From Buxus sempervirens (Eukaryota > Streptophyta > Magnoliopsida > Buxales > Buxaceae), in contig OX387191.1 of the NCBI GenBank assembly GCA_947561395.2, positions 37,341,439-37,405,438 on the forward strand: 64,000 nucleotides of DNA. Direction: 5' to 3'. The position numbers were made by a program, and so were the translations under genes. A model generated the notes under the pieces. The model was not told the origin of the DNA. It saw only the letters and a program-made list of their open reading frames with translations, and made no database searches. Positions 48,092-59,593 of the stretch are shown here, in pieces; positions within the stretch are counted from its first letter, which is position 1, and the number at the start of each line of letters is the position of its first letter.

Positions 48092-48790
48092 CGTCGCTCT
48101 CTCTCTCTCTGTGTATGTTGCATATTCTCACCACGAAACTAATGTTCCTTGCCATGAAGTTGTCGGCGAAGACTTGAACCGATCCACTATAAAATGTACC
48201 ATTTGCAGAATTGGCTGTGTCATTCCACATGATTGCTGTTGATTCAAACCCTTGCCCTTGAAATGTGATATTTGGTTTGGTTCTTGGAACTATTACCTTC
48301 TCACTGCAATTTATTGGAGGCAATTAAGTATGTTTTTGGTGAAAGTCTAAGCACTCTGAAATAAATGAGACGAAGGAATAAGTATAGTCACTTACAAGTA
48401 AATGCCAGTATTAATCCATATGATTGTTCTTTTCTGGCTGAAAACTCCCACTGAATCCACGGCAGCTTGCACTGCCGTAAAATTGCAACATCCATTTCTG
48501 TCAACACAAATAGTTGCAGTGGTGTTAGTATCTGGTGGCAGGAAATCACGCCGGAAGTCATCGCAGATGGATACTTTCTTCTTGTTGTGGTGGTGGTGAT
48601 GGCTGTTGATGTTGTAAGGAATAAGTATAGGAACAAGAGGATATGATGAAAAGGTAGTAACACCAAGATCTATGAGGTCTTTGAAGCAGATTGTGCTTGG
48701 GGTAAAGAAATGTTTGGATATGAAAGTTGCAAAAACGGCAGATAGAACAGAAAGGAAAATTCCTTCGAGATTCATTCTTCGGTTTCTCAT
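45173..48790 (-). CDS. Pectinesterase (pectin methylesterase) without a PMEI pro-region; five exons
   Basis: Exons 48790-48396, 48303-48132, 47990-47784, 45653-45394 and 45314-45173; all introns GT/AG, phases agree, giving 391 codons with TGA at 45175-45173. It removes methyl esters from wall pectin (homogalacturonan). Residues 8-25 are a hydrophobic signal or anchor, then a short His/Lys-rich stretch. The catalytic set of carrot PME is present: Q203 (GAQAVAMR), Q225 and D226 (GAQDTL), D247 (SIDFIFG), R311 and W313 (IWLGRAW). No N-terminal inhibitor domain, so it belongs with the short secreted/anchored pectinesterases (PME15-like by recall). Intron 3 is 2.1 kb. A second ATG five codons in (48775) is an alternative start. 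The gene appears intact. Confidence 0.93.
46074..46098. repeat. CT microsatellite in pectinesterase intron 3
   Basis: Uninterrupted CT dinucleotide run of about 12 units within the long third intron. Confidence 0.9.
46500..46649 (-). mobile_element. CACTA-like transposon end (fragment) in pectinesterase intron 3
   Basis: In sense (leftwards from 46649) it starts CACTATAAAGG, followed by several GACGTTT / CATCACTAAA subterminal motifs in both orientations. TTTAGTGACATTT at about 46513 pairs exactly with AAATGTCACTAAA near 46560. Such short TGACG/CACTAAA motifs fill CACTA transposon ends. No opposite end is visible, so it looks like a fragment or short non-autonomous derivative. Confidence 0.55.
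48058..48088. repeat. 31-base C run in pectinesterase intron 2
   Basis: Plus-strand C31, so the gene's RNA carries G31 in its 141-nt intron 2, beside a GA repeat. G-runs of this length can form four-stranded structures. Length should be treated with care, as homopolymers are often miscalled. Confidence 0.9.
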
Positions 48791-49525
48791 TGAATGAAAT
48801 CAGAGTGGAATTCATATAACCATGCACTTGAAGTATAAGGCTTGATGGCATGTCTTGCAAATCACTCTATCCTACTCAATCCCTGAAAGGGTTTCCCAAC
48901 CTGACAAGCTTAAGGTAACAGTTGCTTCAAAGTTGAATGCAACTGTAACAAGCTACAGTTCCCAGTTTGTATGGGTTTTGTTGGGTCAATACAGCACATG
49001 TCAAGTTACTTTAAGGCCCAAAATAACTGAGCCGAAACCCCATCTTAAACCAATATTTGGATATCTCAATCAGTCCTATGGACAGTTTAATTAAGCTGAT
49101 TATTTTCTTGAAGGTTTATTAATGCTATGGGCCCATTTACATATCAGGCTTTAAATTACAAAACAATGGGTTCTTTGGGCTAGCCATGCCCGTACCAATA
49201 CCAAACATTACATCATCTGAAAGGGACAAAAAATTTAACTTCTTCATCTTCCCTTTTTGGGTTATTCATTTTTTCCATATTTGCAAGGCAAGACTTTCAA
49301 TTTCAACTTTCTACGTAAGGAAACCCTTGACTTAAAAAAATTTTTTATGCAATCAACACATGCTCTTCGTACATGGAACAATGATATCCCTAATCTAGAC
49401 TGGCCCAGTTTTATTTCATGGGGTCATTTTTTTAATACATATGTATCCTAATGTTCGTTTGAGAATTTAAATTCCTAGGTCCCTTCTCTATGGATTTAGT
49501 TCAATCAAATTCAGAAATAACAAGT
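48791..49525. other. Upstream region of the pectinesterase gene
   Basis: No gene. Weak TATA-like GGTTATATGAA (sense, about 48820-48810) lies about 25 bp upstream of the first ATG, and CCTTATACTTC is nearby; neither is convincing enough to call the promoter. Confidence 0.45.
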
Positions 49526-49529
49526 AAAA

Positions 49530-50355
49530 AATCCAGACAAGTAGACACCCAATTTTTACAAGGAAAACCTAGAATTCCATCTAGGAAAAAACTCAGGTTT
49601 GATTGAGGAGACCAACCTTATAAATCAATCCACTATAGTAAAGAAGTACAATGTTTCAGATTTACAATCCAGAAATTTCAACACTGTTACCTCACTTAAT
49701 ACAACTTCTTGATCTCTCTCTACAAATCTTGGAATCCACCAAGACTTCTCACAGGCTTGGATTCCACCAAACCAATCAGCAACCATGAATTCAACTTCAA
49801 TTTTCTTTCTCAGAAAATCAGCAACAAATCTACTTTCATCTCACCAGCAGATCTATCAATCCACAATCAATTTTTCAACTGATTTCCCTTCTAAGAAATC
49901 AGACAAATCATTCTTTTTAGAATGAATCCCAAGAGCTACAGAATCAGCAACACTTCTTTTCTCTGTTTTGTCTCCTTTTCAATCTCAAAACCCTTTCCAA
50001 GTGCTCAAGATCAAGACTCCAAAATCCCAACAGTAATGCTCTATTTTCTTCTTACTTCTTGAACAACTAACTCAGCTCCAAAACCTACACTGTTAGTTAT
50101 TCTTTTCCAAAGCTAGGTTCCAGAAAGAACCAAAAACAGCTCACTTAATTCTTAATAGAAATGACACTAGAAGTTTCTTTTAATATAAGTAACTTCTAAC
50201 TAAAAAACAAAACACTTAACTACTAACAAACTTAAGAAATCTGTTATAATTGTCCTTTCAAAGATTCTTTGAAAAATCTCTTCTTGTCCTTAAGAGACAC
50301 AATATCAAGTTTTGACTCATTGACTTTGTCATCCAATTGTCACTTATTCCTAACA
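49530..50355 (-). mobile_element. Copia-like 3' LTR (approximate left end)
   Basis: Sense start TGTTAGGAATAAGTG at 50355, directly after the polypurine tract GGGGGAGAT. The sense 3' part has GGTTTTCCTTGTAAAAATTGGGTGTC, the type of sequence near the end of many plant Copia LTRs. The left end could not be fixed; it may lie further left. No protein remains. Confidence 0.6.
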
Positions 50356-51021
50356 ATCTCCCCCTTGACAATTGCATGACAAAACAAAATCAATCATAAG
50401 TATGAAAATGCATTATGTTAAGTCAATTGAAAATTATGATACAATTTCTCACGAACCAACAAGAATTGTATAGCAAGCTAGCTTACAAAACAATACTAAT
50501 GAAAAGCTAGATTACTAATACATTTTAATTTTCAAGTTTACACATGCTTAGTAAGGATCATGTAGATTAAAAAAAATTTCTTCATCAGACCACAAATCAA
50601 AACAAAACAACAGATCATCAAATAACAGCATGTAGTAAAAAAATAGAAAGAACAACAGTTATAGACAACATCAAGTAACAAGAAGTTATTTCAGTAGTAA
50701 GAGATCAGTTCAGTAGAAATAAGAGATTAGTTCAATAGAACTAGTAGACAACTCCAGACAGCTCATTACTCCCCCTATGTGCAACTTCTCCCTCAACATT
50801 CTCCCCCATTTTGTCATGCAACTACCAGAAATTTTTAAAAATAAAATCAACTACTAGAAGTATCAATCACTAGCATCAAAGTAACAATTATTAACATCAA
50901 GTTCAATCAATCAAAGCAACTCAAATCAAATCAACTCAACTTGACAATTTCAACAACTCCCCCTCAACAAGAACTCCCCAACTCAATCAACTTCAATACA
51001 ACTCCCCCTATACACTTGCTT
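50356..51021 (-). mobile_element. Copia-like element interior next to 3' LTR, non-coding
   Basis: Begins with the polypurine tract (sense CAAGGGGGAGAT). The rest has repeated ACTCCCCC pieces and ATCAA-rich sequence; no coding frame. LTR Q is inserted at its right edge. Confidence 0.55.
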
Positions 51022-52965
51022 TATAGGACCCCGAAATTTTGCATAATAATTAGGGCATAAATAAATTAAAGAAAATAGGAGTTTGAAATATAGTGGAAAT
51101 AAAAAGTGGGAATTTAGAAGATTAATAATTTAAATAATTAATAATTTAAATACTTAATAATTAGTAAATAAAGGAGAATTTCCAAGTAAATCAACCGAGG
51201 AGGGTAAGAAGGGCATTTTGGTAAATTTCAAAAAGGCAAATTTATGAATTAAATCATTAAAGCATTAATAGAATTAGAAATTAGAAGAATATAATTTATT
51301 GTTTTGAGTTTGGAGTTAAATAGTAATAATTAAAACATAAAAGGTGAGAAAGGGTAATTGGGTAATTATACTTAATTAGTGTTCTTAATTTGAAGAAAAA
51401 GCAACTTAATAGGGTGTTTAGGTTATATCTAGGAATAAATATATATATAATGCACGAAAATTAGTTAAAAGAAAGAGTTTATATAACCAAGGGCTTAATT
51501 GGTGTAGTACTAGTATAGAATTTTAAGAAGGAGAAAAAGTAGGAATTAAATTAGAAAGTGTTTAATCCTAATTGAACCTCTCTAGGGTTAGTCTATTTAA
51601 AGGAGGACATTAGGGCTAGTCTAAGGTTTCTTTTAACCAAACTTAATAGAGGAGAAATGAGAGAAAAGGGGAAAATTTCGTGTGGAGAGAATTAAGAAAA
51701 GAGAGATGGAAGAAGGGCTGTTGCAGAGACCTCCGACCAGCCACCATCAAACCTCGATCGGAAAAAAATCCAGCCGTTGGATCGACCTCAAATTTGAAGG
51801 TTTGGTTCACGACTGGTAGAGCTACAATCTGAACGGTGGAGATCTGGATTGGAGAACTCTAAGTGGGTGTGAAAAATAGCAGAAGTTTGGATCAGAATAG
51901 GGATTTCGAGAGAAGATGGATTTAGCGTATTGAGGCAAGTAGCAATTACTTGAAAACTGGAGGAACTACATGGTTTCGGTATTTGTGATTTATTATTGAT
52001 TGATTTGATTAGTTGAAAATGAATTTACATGGATTCGTTTGGTTTTATCAATGAGTTTTGTGTTCTTGAAGTAAATTACAAAAGTATCTTGAAATATGGA
52101 TTTGATTTCTGTAGATGATCTTAGAATGGAAATTAATTGACACAAATAAATCTAGGGTGTTGTAGGTATGATTTAGAATGATAAGAAATTAATTTAGAGC
52201 AATAAAATCTGAAGTAATAATCCAAAAATCAGAAATTGGAGAAAACTGAAGAGTCTATCGGAATTGTACGGGTGCCTAGCAAATCGCCTAGGTGACCTGT
52301 GTTGGGCGACCTATGTAAAATTTTTTGAATTAGGGATTTTTTAGCATAGATTAAGGTGTAATAATTTTTCTGGTAATTTAATAATTGTAACACCTTTATA
52401 AGGGTCAAATTGGGGTATAGGGATTGACTAAATTTAATTTGGTATTAATATGAATAAATTGGAACTATGCTTACAAGTGGGTATGTGAGAGGTCAAAATC
52501 TATTGAATAGTGATTAGGACTAAGTTAAACTTATATTTGGGTATTAAAATCATCTCTTAAACCTCATTACAAGTCTATGTGATATGCTGGAATTTGAAAA
52601 TAACAGAAATTATATAGGATATTACCTTAGGTTTTAATTGTGGAAATTTGGGTCTTTATAAGTAGTAAATTAGGGAATTCTTTGACATGTCATAAGAATT
52701 TGTATTTTTGCTTCTGAATGTGAATATAAATTTGTCTAGAATTTTAATAATTCTGTTTTCCACTGTGGTTATGTTTATGAATTCGATTTTGAGTATTACT
52801 TTGAGATTGAATGTGTTTTCTTGCAAAAAGATTTGATTTAAGGATTTATTCGAGGTTTGGGGTATATTTCTTTAAAGAGCTTGACTTTGGGGTTAATGAC
52901 TGAGTTTATTCTTCTTTCTATTATGGTTGAGTGATACTACTTCCTGTGGTTGAGTTGATACTAAC
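51022..52965 (+). mobile_element. Chromovirus-type LTR Q, 5' part
   Basis: Starts TATAGGACCCCG (the expected TG is changed to TA) and follows LTR L throughout (AAAAAGTG..., GGGCATTTTGGTAA, GAACGGTGGA). GC-type donor TGAG/GCAAGTAG near 51930. Palindrome-like CTAGCAAATCGCCTAGG at 52270-52315. Solo LTR C is inserted at 52966, and Q resumes at 56274. Confidence 0.8.
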
Positions 52966-55900
52966 TGTGCGCATGGTCGTACGCGAGGTGCACGTGAAGT
53001 GCGTGCCTCGGGACATTCGGGAGTCGCCACTGCCTGATAGGGAACAAGCAGAAACCAGGGTACTTATTTAGGTCTAATATGATTGCTCTACGGCTTTCTA
53101 GAGACTCTGGCTAAGTTCTCGGTTACATTCGGGGAAGTCCGAAGACACCCCGGCCCGCTTCGTCGGTTTGACGGGTCCCCCCAGGTCTCCCTGGTTTGAG
53201 TCAACTCAGTCTCACCCTTATTCCTAATCCAGCATGCTCACTTATTTAGTCTGAGTGGGGACCACTAAAGGTGCAAGTCTCCTTTACTTTAATTTATTTT
53301 ATCTTTTTTATCCTTTAATGAAGTGGGTCGGATATGGGCCCCCATTGGAAGGCACATTGGATTCCATGTTGGGCTTCAATTTAGCCCAAGGCCCATTAGG
53401 GTTATTGGGTAACCCTATTATTGGCTTAGGTTATTGGGTTTTTGGGGATAATTAAATATGCAAATTAATTAAGGGGGTTGAGACTTTTAAGGCCCATTGG
53501 GCTTGGATGTAGTCCATGGGTAATTAACCAAGCAGCCTAAGGCCCATTATTGAAATGGGCCCTGGTTTGGGCCAGACTGAACGTGGGCCCCGTTGGAAGG
53601 CCCACAAGGTCTCCTTGGGTTCAAGTGGATCCAGGTCTCCAAAAATGGGTTTGGGCCGACCCATTGGCCCAATTAATTTGGATTATACTTATTTGGGTCA
53701 AACCGGGCGGATCTGGGTCCCGAAAAACGGGTTTCAGGGGTTTACTGGACCTAATCGGATATTCTGTGCGGATCAAGCTTGATCGCACATGCAGTGCGGT
53801 TGGGCCTGAACCACTCTGTGTATGCAATTCGGGTCTGAAAATCCAAGAAAGGCCGAAATTTCATCTGTAACATGTTCGTCCCTCCTTCAGGGGTATCCAT
53901 GACCTACTGTGGGTCTCTAGGCAAACCCACAGTGACTTGCATGGTTCATTTTCAGCTCATGTAGCCCCTTTCATGGTTCCTGTCAGAGAAGGAATATTGT
54001 TCCTTTGATATCAAATAACAGGGACTCTAGGGGTCCCTGTTTAGTGTACATATGATCTCCCCCTCTCCTCCTCTTAAGAAGAGAACCACGAAGGCCTAAA
54101 CCAAATCCTGTTGATGAAGCCAATCATATGCTCATTCAACAAATCAATAGCAATCACATGAATCAAACTAAGTAGTGGCAACCATGCATGAAGATGATAT
54201 TATAAAACACATGATGACAGAAGCAAATAAGAAGAGGAAACATCTAGGGAATCAAATCTGACTTCGAAAATGAGTTGGAAGTACCGATGATGAACCAAGA
54301 AATATGTGCAAGTGAGGAAAAAAAATCTCATATTAGTGTTTATGAAAACAAGCTGAAGTAAACTTTAAACATATCCTACGTATGCTATATATGAGTGCAT
54401 GTGATGTGTATCTCCTAAAAAAGAGGTTAAAACAACAAATGAAGTAAGATGTATGAGTGTGTGTGTAGAGTTCCCTTTTTACATGTGGAACTATGTATAA
54501 ACAAAATGAGACAAGCGCAAAATAAACGACCATATAAGATGATGACAACCACCTACTTTAGATGAAGGGAGAGAGGGAAGAGAAAGTTAAGGATACATTA
54601 GATGAAACAAAGAGGACAAACCCCTCTTGAAAATAGAGACATATCAGTAATAAAAAGAAGATGTAATAGAATCTACATAAGTCTTTCTGTATTGAACAAA
54701 GGCCCTCCTCCTCCTATCCTTTCGTATGGAGATCCCTTCCTTACCAAGGGGATCTCATAGCGTGCACAAGAGAAACAAAAATGGTTAAAAGGTCAACAAG
54801 AAGTGGATCTAAAAATAGACAAGAATATACATCAATGAAAAGATTTTATTACAACATATATGGTATGAAAACACCAAATAATCTTACCCTTACATTACCT
54901 TTTCTTCTTGGACAAGTGATGATTTTCAATGGAGTAGGACAACAGCCTTGAGTCCTCCTTTGATTCCCAAGTTTTGTTTCCAAAGGTGTAGGAGAGAAAA
55001 AGGGAGTGAAAAGGATGGCTATAAGGGTAAAATAGGGATTTTTATGGAGGTTTGGAGCTTAGGGGAGATAGGGATGTTTGCTGTTCTCAGAAGAAGAGGT
55101 GGGGATGAAGGGTGGACCAGCTTCCTTGAGAATGGGGGCTGGACCCCCTATTTATAGAAAAAAAAGTGAACCGAAAATGTATTTCGGTCACACTATTTCA
55201 TAGTGTGATCAAATTTTAATTTCATGCCCAAAATTTTTAACTTGTAACCGAAATTTAATTTTGGCTACAAAATAATGATTCATTGAATGACACGTGTCCT
55301 TCTTCATCCTTATCCATACAGCTATTGCTTAACGCATTCTACACATGCGTAAATTGATTTTTATTTTATTTTTTTTAATTTAAATATTAGATATTTAGGA
55401 TATATTATTATTTTATTGTTAGATTTTTTATTTTTTGTCCTTTCTTTATTCTTTGCCATGTGGGCAGTTTTTCTGGGATTTTGACCTGCTTATAACTCCT
55501 TCATCTAGTATCCGATTTTATCAAACTTAGTGGCATTGGAATCAGGTTGAGATCCTCTATCCACTGAGCTAAAGTTTTGCAGCAAATTCAGGTTTTTATC
55601 ATAAGGCCGAAGTCACGTCCGGAATCTTAATCTACTCATATCTCCTTGATTTGGGCCCCGATTCCGGCAAACTCAGTTTCGTCGGAATCATGTCGGCATT
55701 TTCTTTCCTTTGGGACAGAAATGGCAGTTAATCGGGGTTTGAGTAAAAAGTCAATTTCTGCTCCCCCGAGACTTGCTCTGCTCATAGATCCTTCATTTGG
55801 ACTCCGATTCGGGCAAACTCAGTTGCGTTAGAACCATATCAAAATCCTCTGTCACCTGGGACAGGATTGAGCAGTTGATTCAGCTCTTAGTAGAAAGGCA

Positions 55901-56273
55901 AAACTGCTCCCCGGGAGCCGGTTCTGCTCATAACTCTTTCTCCAGGATTTGATTCCTGCAAACTTAATTGCTTCGGGATCGTGTCGAGACGCTCTTTATT
56001 CTTGGACAAGATTGGGCAGTTGATCTGGGGTTTAGTAGAAAGTCGATTTCTGCTCCCCTCAGGTTTGACCGGTCCATAACTTCTTCATTTGGACTCTGAT
56101 TTGAGCAAACTTAATTGCGTTGGAGTCGTATCGAAATCCTCTATCCATTTAGTAGAGCATGGTGGCTGATTTGCACCAAATCAAAAAGTTAACTTTTTGA
56201 CCCCTCAAGGTTTGACTTTTCAATTAGGATTTTAATCATTTCATTTCTGGGGTGCAAAAATGAGGCGTTGACA
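52966..56273 (-). mobile_element. Tat-type solo LTR C (3308 bp)
   Basis: Plus-strand start TGTGCGCATGG, end GAGGCGTTGACA, so sense start is TGTCAACGCCTC at 56273. Perfect duplication CTAAC at 52961-52965 and 56274-56278. Sense TATA CTATAAATAGG at about 55156-55147. Three palindromes lie just upstream of it in sense (55173-55265), such as ACCGAAAATGTATTTCGGT and CACACTATTTCATAGTGTG. A second GCGGATCAAGCTTGATCGC-type palindrome is near 53766. Short frames here are chance. Confidence 0.9.
55173..55265. repeat. Palindrome cluster in U3 of solo LTR C
   Basis: ACCGAAAATGTATTTCGGT, CACACTATTTCATAGTGTG and ACCGAAATTTAATTTTGG stand in a row, each an inverted repeat with arms of 7-9 bp. They are unrelated in sequence to the clusters of A, E, B, P or D. 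Confidence 0.85.
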
Positions 56274-56457
56274 CTAACTTTTATGGCAGAAATAGGTAAT
56301 CCTCTGTTGTAGAGATGTGTAATCCTTTACGATAAAGATGTGTAATCCTTTATGGTAAAAGTATGTATGCCTCCTACAGTAAAAGTGTGTCCCCTCTCGT
56401 GCTAGAGATGAAATTGCTACGTGTTTTTTTAATTTTTGGTATGTGTCTAGTGGGCAT
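56274..56457 (+). mobile_element. Chromovirus-type LTR Q, segment between C and D
   Basis: Continues Q (ACTTTTATGGCAGAAATAGG aligns with 34593 on in L). It includes repeated GTAATCCTTTA pieces. Q should resume after element D, outside the window. Confidence 0.8.
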
Positions 56458-58738
56458 TGTCAGCACCCCATTTTTTCATTATAAAATTGCTCAAGAAGCA
56501 TATCTTAAACCGCCATATATGTGGGCACGTAAATCGAGGTTTTTATAATGAACCCTTTTTTTGAAATAACAAGCCCATAATAAAGAAAATTCTGAGCCGA
56601 TTCCGATGCACCAAACCGTGCTCAAATCGGATCTCAAACGGCTAAGTTATGAATAAAAGAAATAAAGGGTAGTTTGGGGATTTTTACAAAAACGAAATTG
56701 GATGCCACATGGCAGCCATGTGTACGCCATGGTGGCTGCCATGTAACCAATGATAAATTAAAATTTTGTGGGGTTGTTTTAGTAAGTAAGTAAGTTTCCT
56801 AATGGGGTTTGTTATACAAATAAATAAAAAATTTAATAACAAAGTTAAAAGAAAATAAAATAATAATAAAAATAAACAAAGAGAAATGAGTTGGACGAAT
56901 TGGTCCAATTCATATTCTCTTGAGATATTGAAACTAAGCCTAAAAAATATAAGCCTAATAAAAATGTGAGAAAATATAGACTTTAACCAAACCTAATTGA
57001 ATGATGGTGTTTAAGAGAGGAAGAGGAAATGTTAGTTGTTTAAGAGAGGAGTTAAGAGTTTATGTATTTAAGAGAGGAGTTAGGAGTTTAGGTGTTTAAG
57101 AAATGAGTTAGGAGCTTAGGTGTTTACGAGGAGAGGTTAAGAAGTAGAAGGGGTGGGAATCCTCTATAAAAGGGCTTGAAGTAGGAAGCAAAATGGGGGG
57201 AGGAGAAAAAGTAAGAGAGTTCTTTGAAAAAAAAAGATAGCAAGTAAGAGAGTTCTTTGAAAAAAAAAGATAGCAAGTAAGAGAGTTCTTTGAAAGAAAA
57301 AGCAGCAAATGGGAAGAAGTGGAGAAAAGAAGAGGGACATCTACTAGCAAGGAGGGAGAAAGGAAAACTGCTATTCACCACACACCAAGGTTCCAAGACC
57401 TGATTTGAAGTGTCAATCCATAACAGGTGAGTCATTTGTTTAATACATTGTATGAGAGCCCTCTTTCTTAACAATTTTTGAGATAAGATTACATGATTGG
57501 TGAGAGACATGTATATATGTTTGATGGCTTTGGGTAATTTTATCATGTAAAAAAAAAAAAAGACAAAGATGTAAAGTTCTGAGTTTTTTTTTTTTCTGCA
57601 TTAGGTTTGCACCTGTTTTCCAGATAAACCAATTTGTTTCACCTAGTTCTAGTTTGATTCAAGTCTGGAGTCCCTATGAGATTTGTGGTATTTTTATTTA
57701 AGTTTAATCTAAAAATATGCTCGAGACCCTACACTATGAGTAGGTATTTTATTTTTAATTTTCTTTGGTTCAGATTTTCAATTGGAAATGTCTAATAGTA
57801 AATTTTGGAGCTTCATATCTCTTAAATGAAAATGAATTTTTAAAAACTGCTATAGGTTATTTTAGTTTTTAAAGTCATGATTCTAAAGAATCAAATTTCG
57901 CACAATTTGGTTAAGAATTGAGGGAGATATGAATCTTTGAATGTAGATAGTGTAGTAATTCAAGTTTTTTCATTTTTTTTTGTTTCCTTTGTAAATTAGT
58001 AATTAGGCCATGGTTAAAAGTAGTTCAGGTGGTCTCATTTTCTTGCCTTGTAAATTAGTAATTAGTTAATCTTGCATGATAAAAACAATAAAAAACAAAA
58101 CAAAACAAAAATAATAAATAATAAGAAAGGGAAAAAGCAAATGTAACAAGCATTGAAGCAATGATTCTTTCTTGTGGTTGAAAATGTGTCTTCTTTTGTC
58201 TCTTATGATTTTATTTTATTTTTTTGTTCTTGTTTTGTTTTCTTACTACATGAGATGTACATAGTGGCCCTCCATTCTCCCAATGTAGATATGTTATTAT
58301 GAGAGGCTAAAGCATTTTATTTGAAGTGGCCGAATTGTACATGTTTAGTTTTGTTAGTTTTATTTAGTTTACTAGCTCATTTTAGTTTGGTTTCATCATT
58401 GATGTTAGAATTTGTTTTTTTGAATGTCATTATTAGTTTTGTTAATTTTATTTTTTTAATCTTACATCTCCCAATGTAGATATGTCATTATTAGAATTTG
58501 TTAAAAATATAAATAATAAATAAGAGAGTCCATTAAATATCCAACTAATTTAAGGGAACCCATTTCGGTGGGGCAACCCAGGGTGTTCAAGGACTTCCCT
58601 GGGTTGTAATCGGGTCACTTATCCGGAATCACTGGTGCAGACGAAAAAATCAAACAAGGTGTCTACCTGCACCATTTCAGGTAGTCGTGACTCCATTAAA
58701 CATGTAACATAATCTTTTAGCGCGCCCGAGGTGCGCAC
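56458..58738 (+). mobile_element. 5' LTR of Tat element D
   Basis: Starts TGTCAGCACCCC and ends at about GAGGTGCGCAC, resembling the end of solo LTR B (GTGCGCACA). TATA CTATAAAAGGG at 57164. Upstream of it is a perfect inverted repeat with 12-bp arms, ACATGGCAGCCA (56707-56718) and TGGCTGCCATGT (56733-56744). Tandem pieces lie around the promoter: a GTTTAAGAGAGGAGTTA repeat of about 36 bp (57000-57130), and three AAGAGAGTTCTTTGAAA units of about 34 bp (57209-57308). Donor-like AACAG/GTGAGTC at about 57426. Confidence 0.85.
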
Positions 58739-58742
58739 TGCT

Positions 58743-58760
58743 TGGCAACTCCGCTGGGGA
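58743..58760 (+). other. Primer-binding site of element D (tRNA-Arg type)
   Basis: TGGCAACTCCGCTGGGGA, close to the complement of a plant tRNA-Arg 3' end. It starts about 5 bases after the LTR. Confidence 0.85.
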
Positions 58761-59588
58761 ATGACCCAACCCGGTTTGATTAATTGGATTATAATGGGCT
58801 TATTCTTTGCACTTGTGCACTCATTTGCACATGCATGCACACTCTTTTTGTACATATGCACACACTTGCACAAATTGGACAAGGAAGATTTGCCGTCTTA
58901 CTTAGTAAGTGTTGAATATACACAAAAACATATTCTAGGGAGTTCTATCATAAAGGACGAGATAATTGCCTAAGGAAATTGGGTTTTATGCGGGACCACT
59001 GTGACCCCTCCAATTACCTGGGAACTCTCCCGGAACATTGTTTTGTGTACTAATTCATCACTTTACTATATGAGACAGTGAAGATTCCTTCCCATACACA
59101 TGTGCACTCACGCACACTATGGTTTGTTTACATGCTTTGATATAAATTGTGTGGGGTGACACACGCGAGGGAGCCCCACGTGGGTGATCTGATTGAATGA
59201 TTACCAAAAATTAGATCTCTCTAGCAGCCACCCTTCTTTATCGTATAAACAAATTTTGGGATGCTATTAGCCTCACGCACCCTTGGCTTGCTAGGGAAAG
59301 TGAGGTAAAACATCCCCCCAAGTATCTGGATTCCTATAGCGCCACTGGTTTCTTGCCGTGGTTTGCGAGGGTCTAGCACTTGGCTCAGACCCTTGTAGGC
59401 ATTTGTCTCGGGCTGGGTACCCTTTTACCACCTAATTTTCTAATACACCCTACTATGTGAATGTGAATGTGAATGTGAATGATGAATGAAGTCTAAAACC
59501 TAAGAGTCCATCAGGGGCAGCAACCCTTGCCTCCTTTTGCATCAAATTGAGTAGACCCTAGATTTCGGGCTACCTCAGCCCTAAATTA
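58761..59588 (+). other. Leader of element D, first part
   Basis: Non-coding leader. A GTGAAT hexamer run is at 59458-59480. No gene seen. The same leader resumes at 62079. Confidence 0.6.
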
Positions 59589-59593
59589 GGGAG

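Noticed and set aside
48388..48860. Alternative frames of 92 and 100 codons over the first pectinesterase exon
   Set aside because: Only the 48790 frame joins in phase to exon 2 and yields the pectinesterase fold.
52921..56457. Possible rRNA or tRNA genes near TGGCGACTC-like words
   Set aside because: The words match only the 3' end complement of tRNA-Arg, as expected for primer sites; no cloverleaf could be drawn around them.
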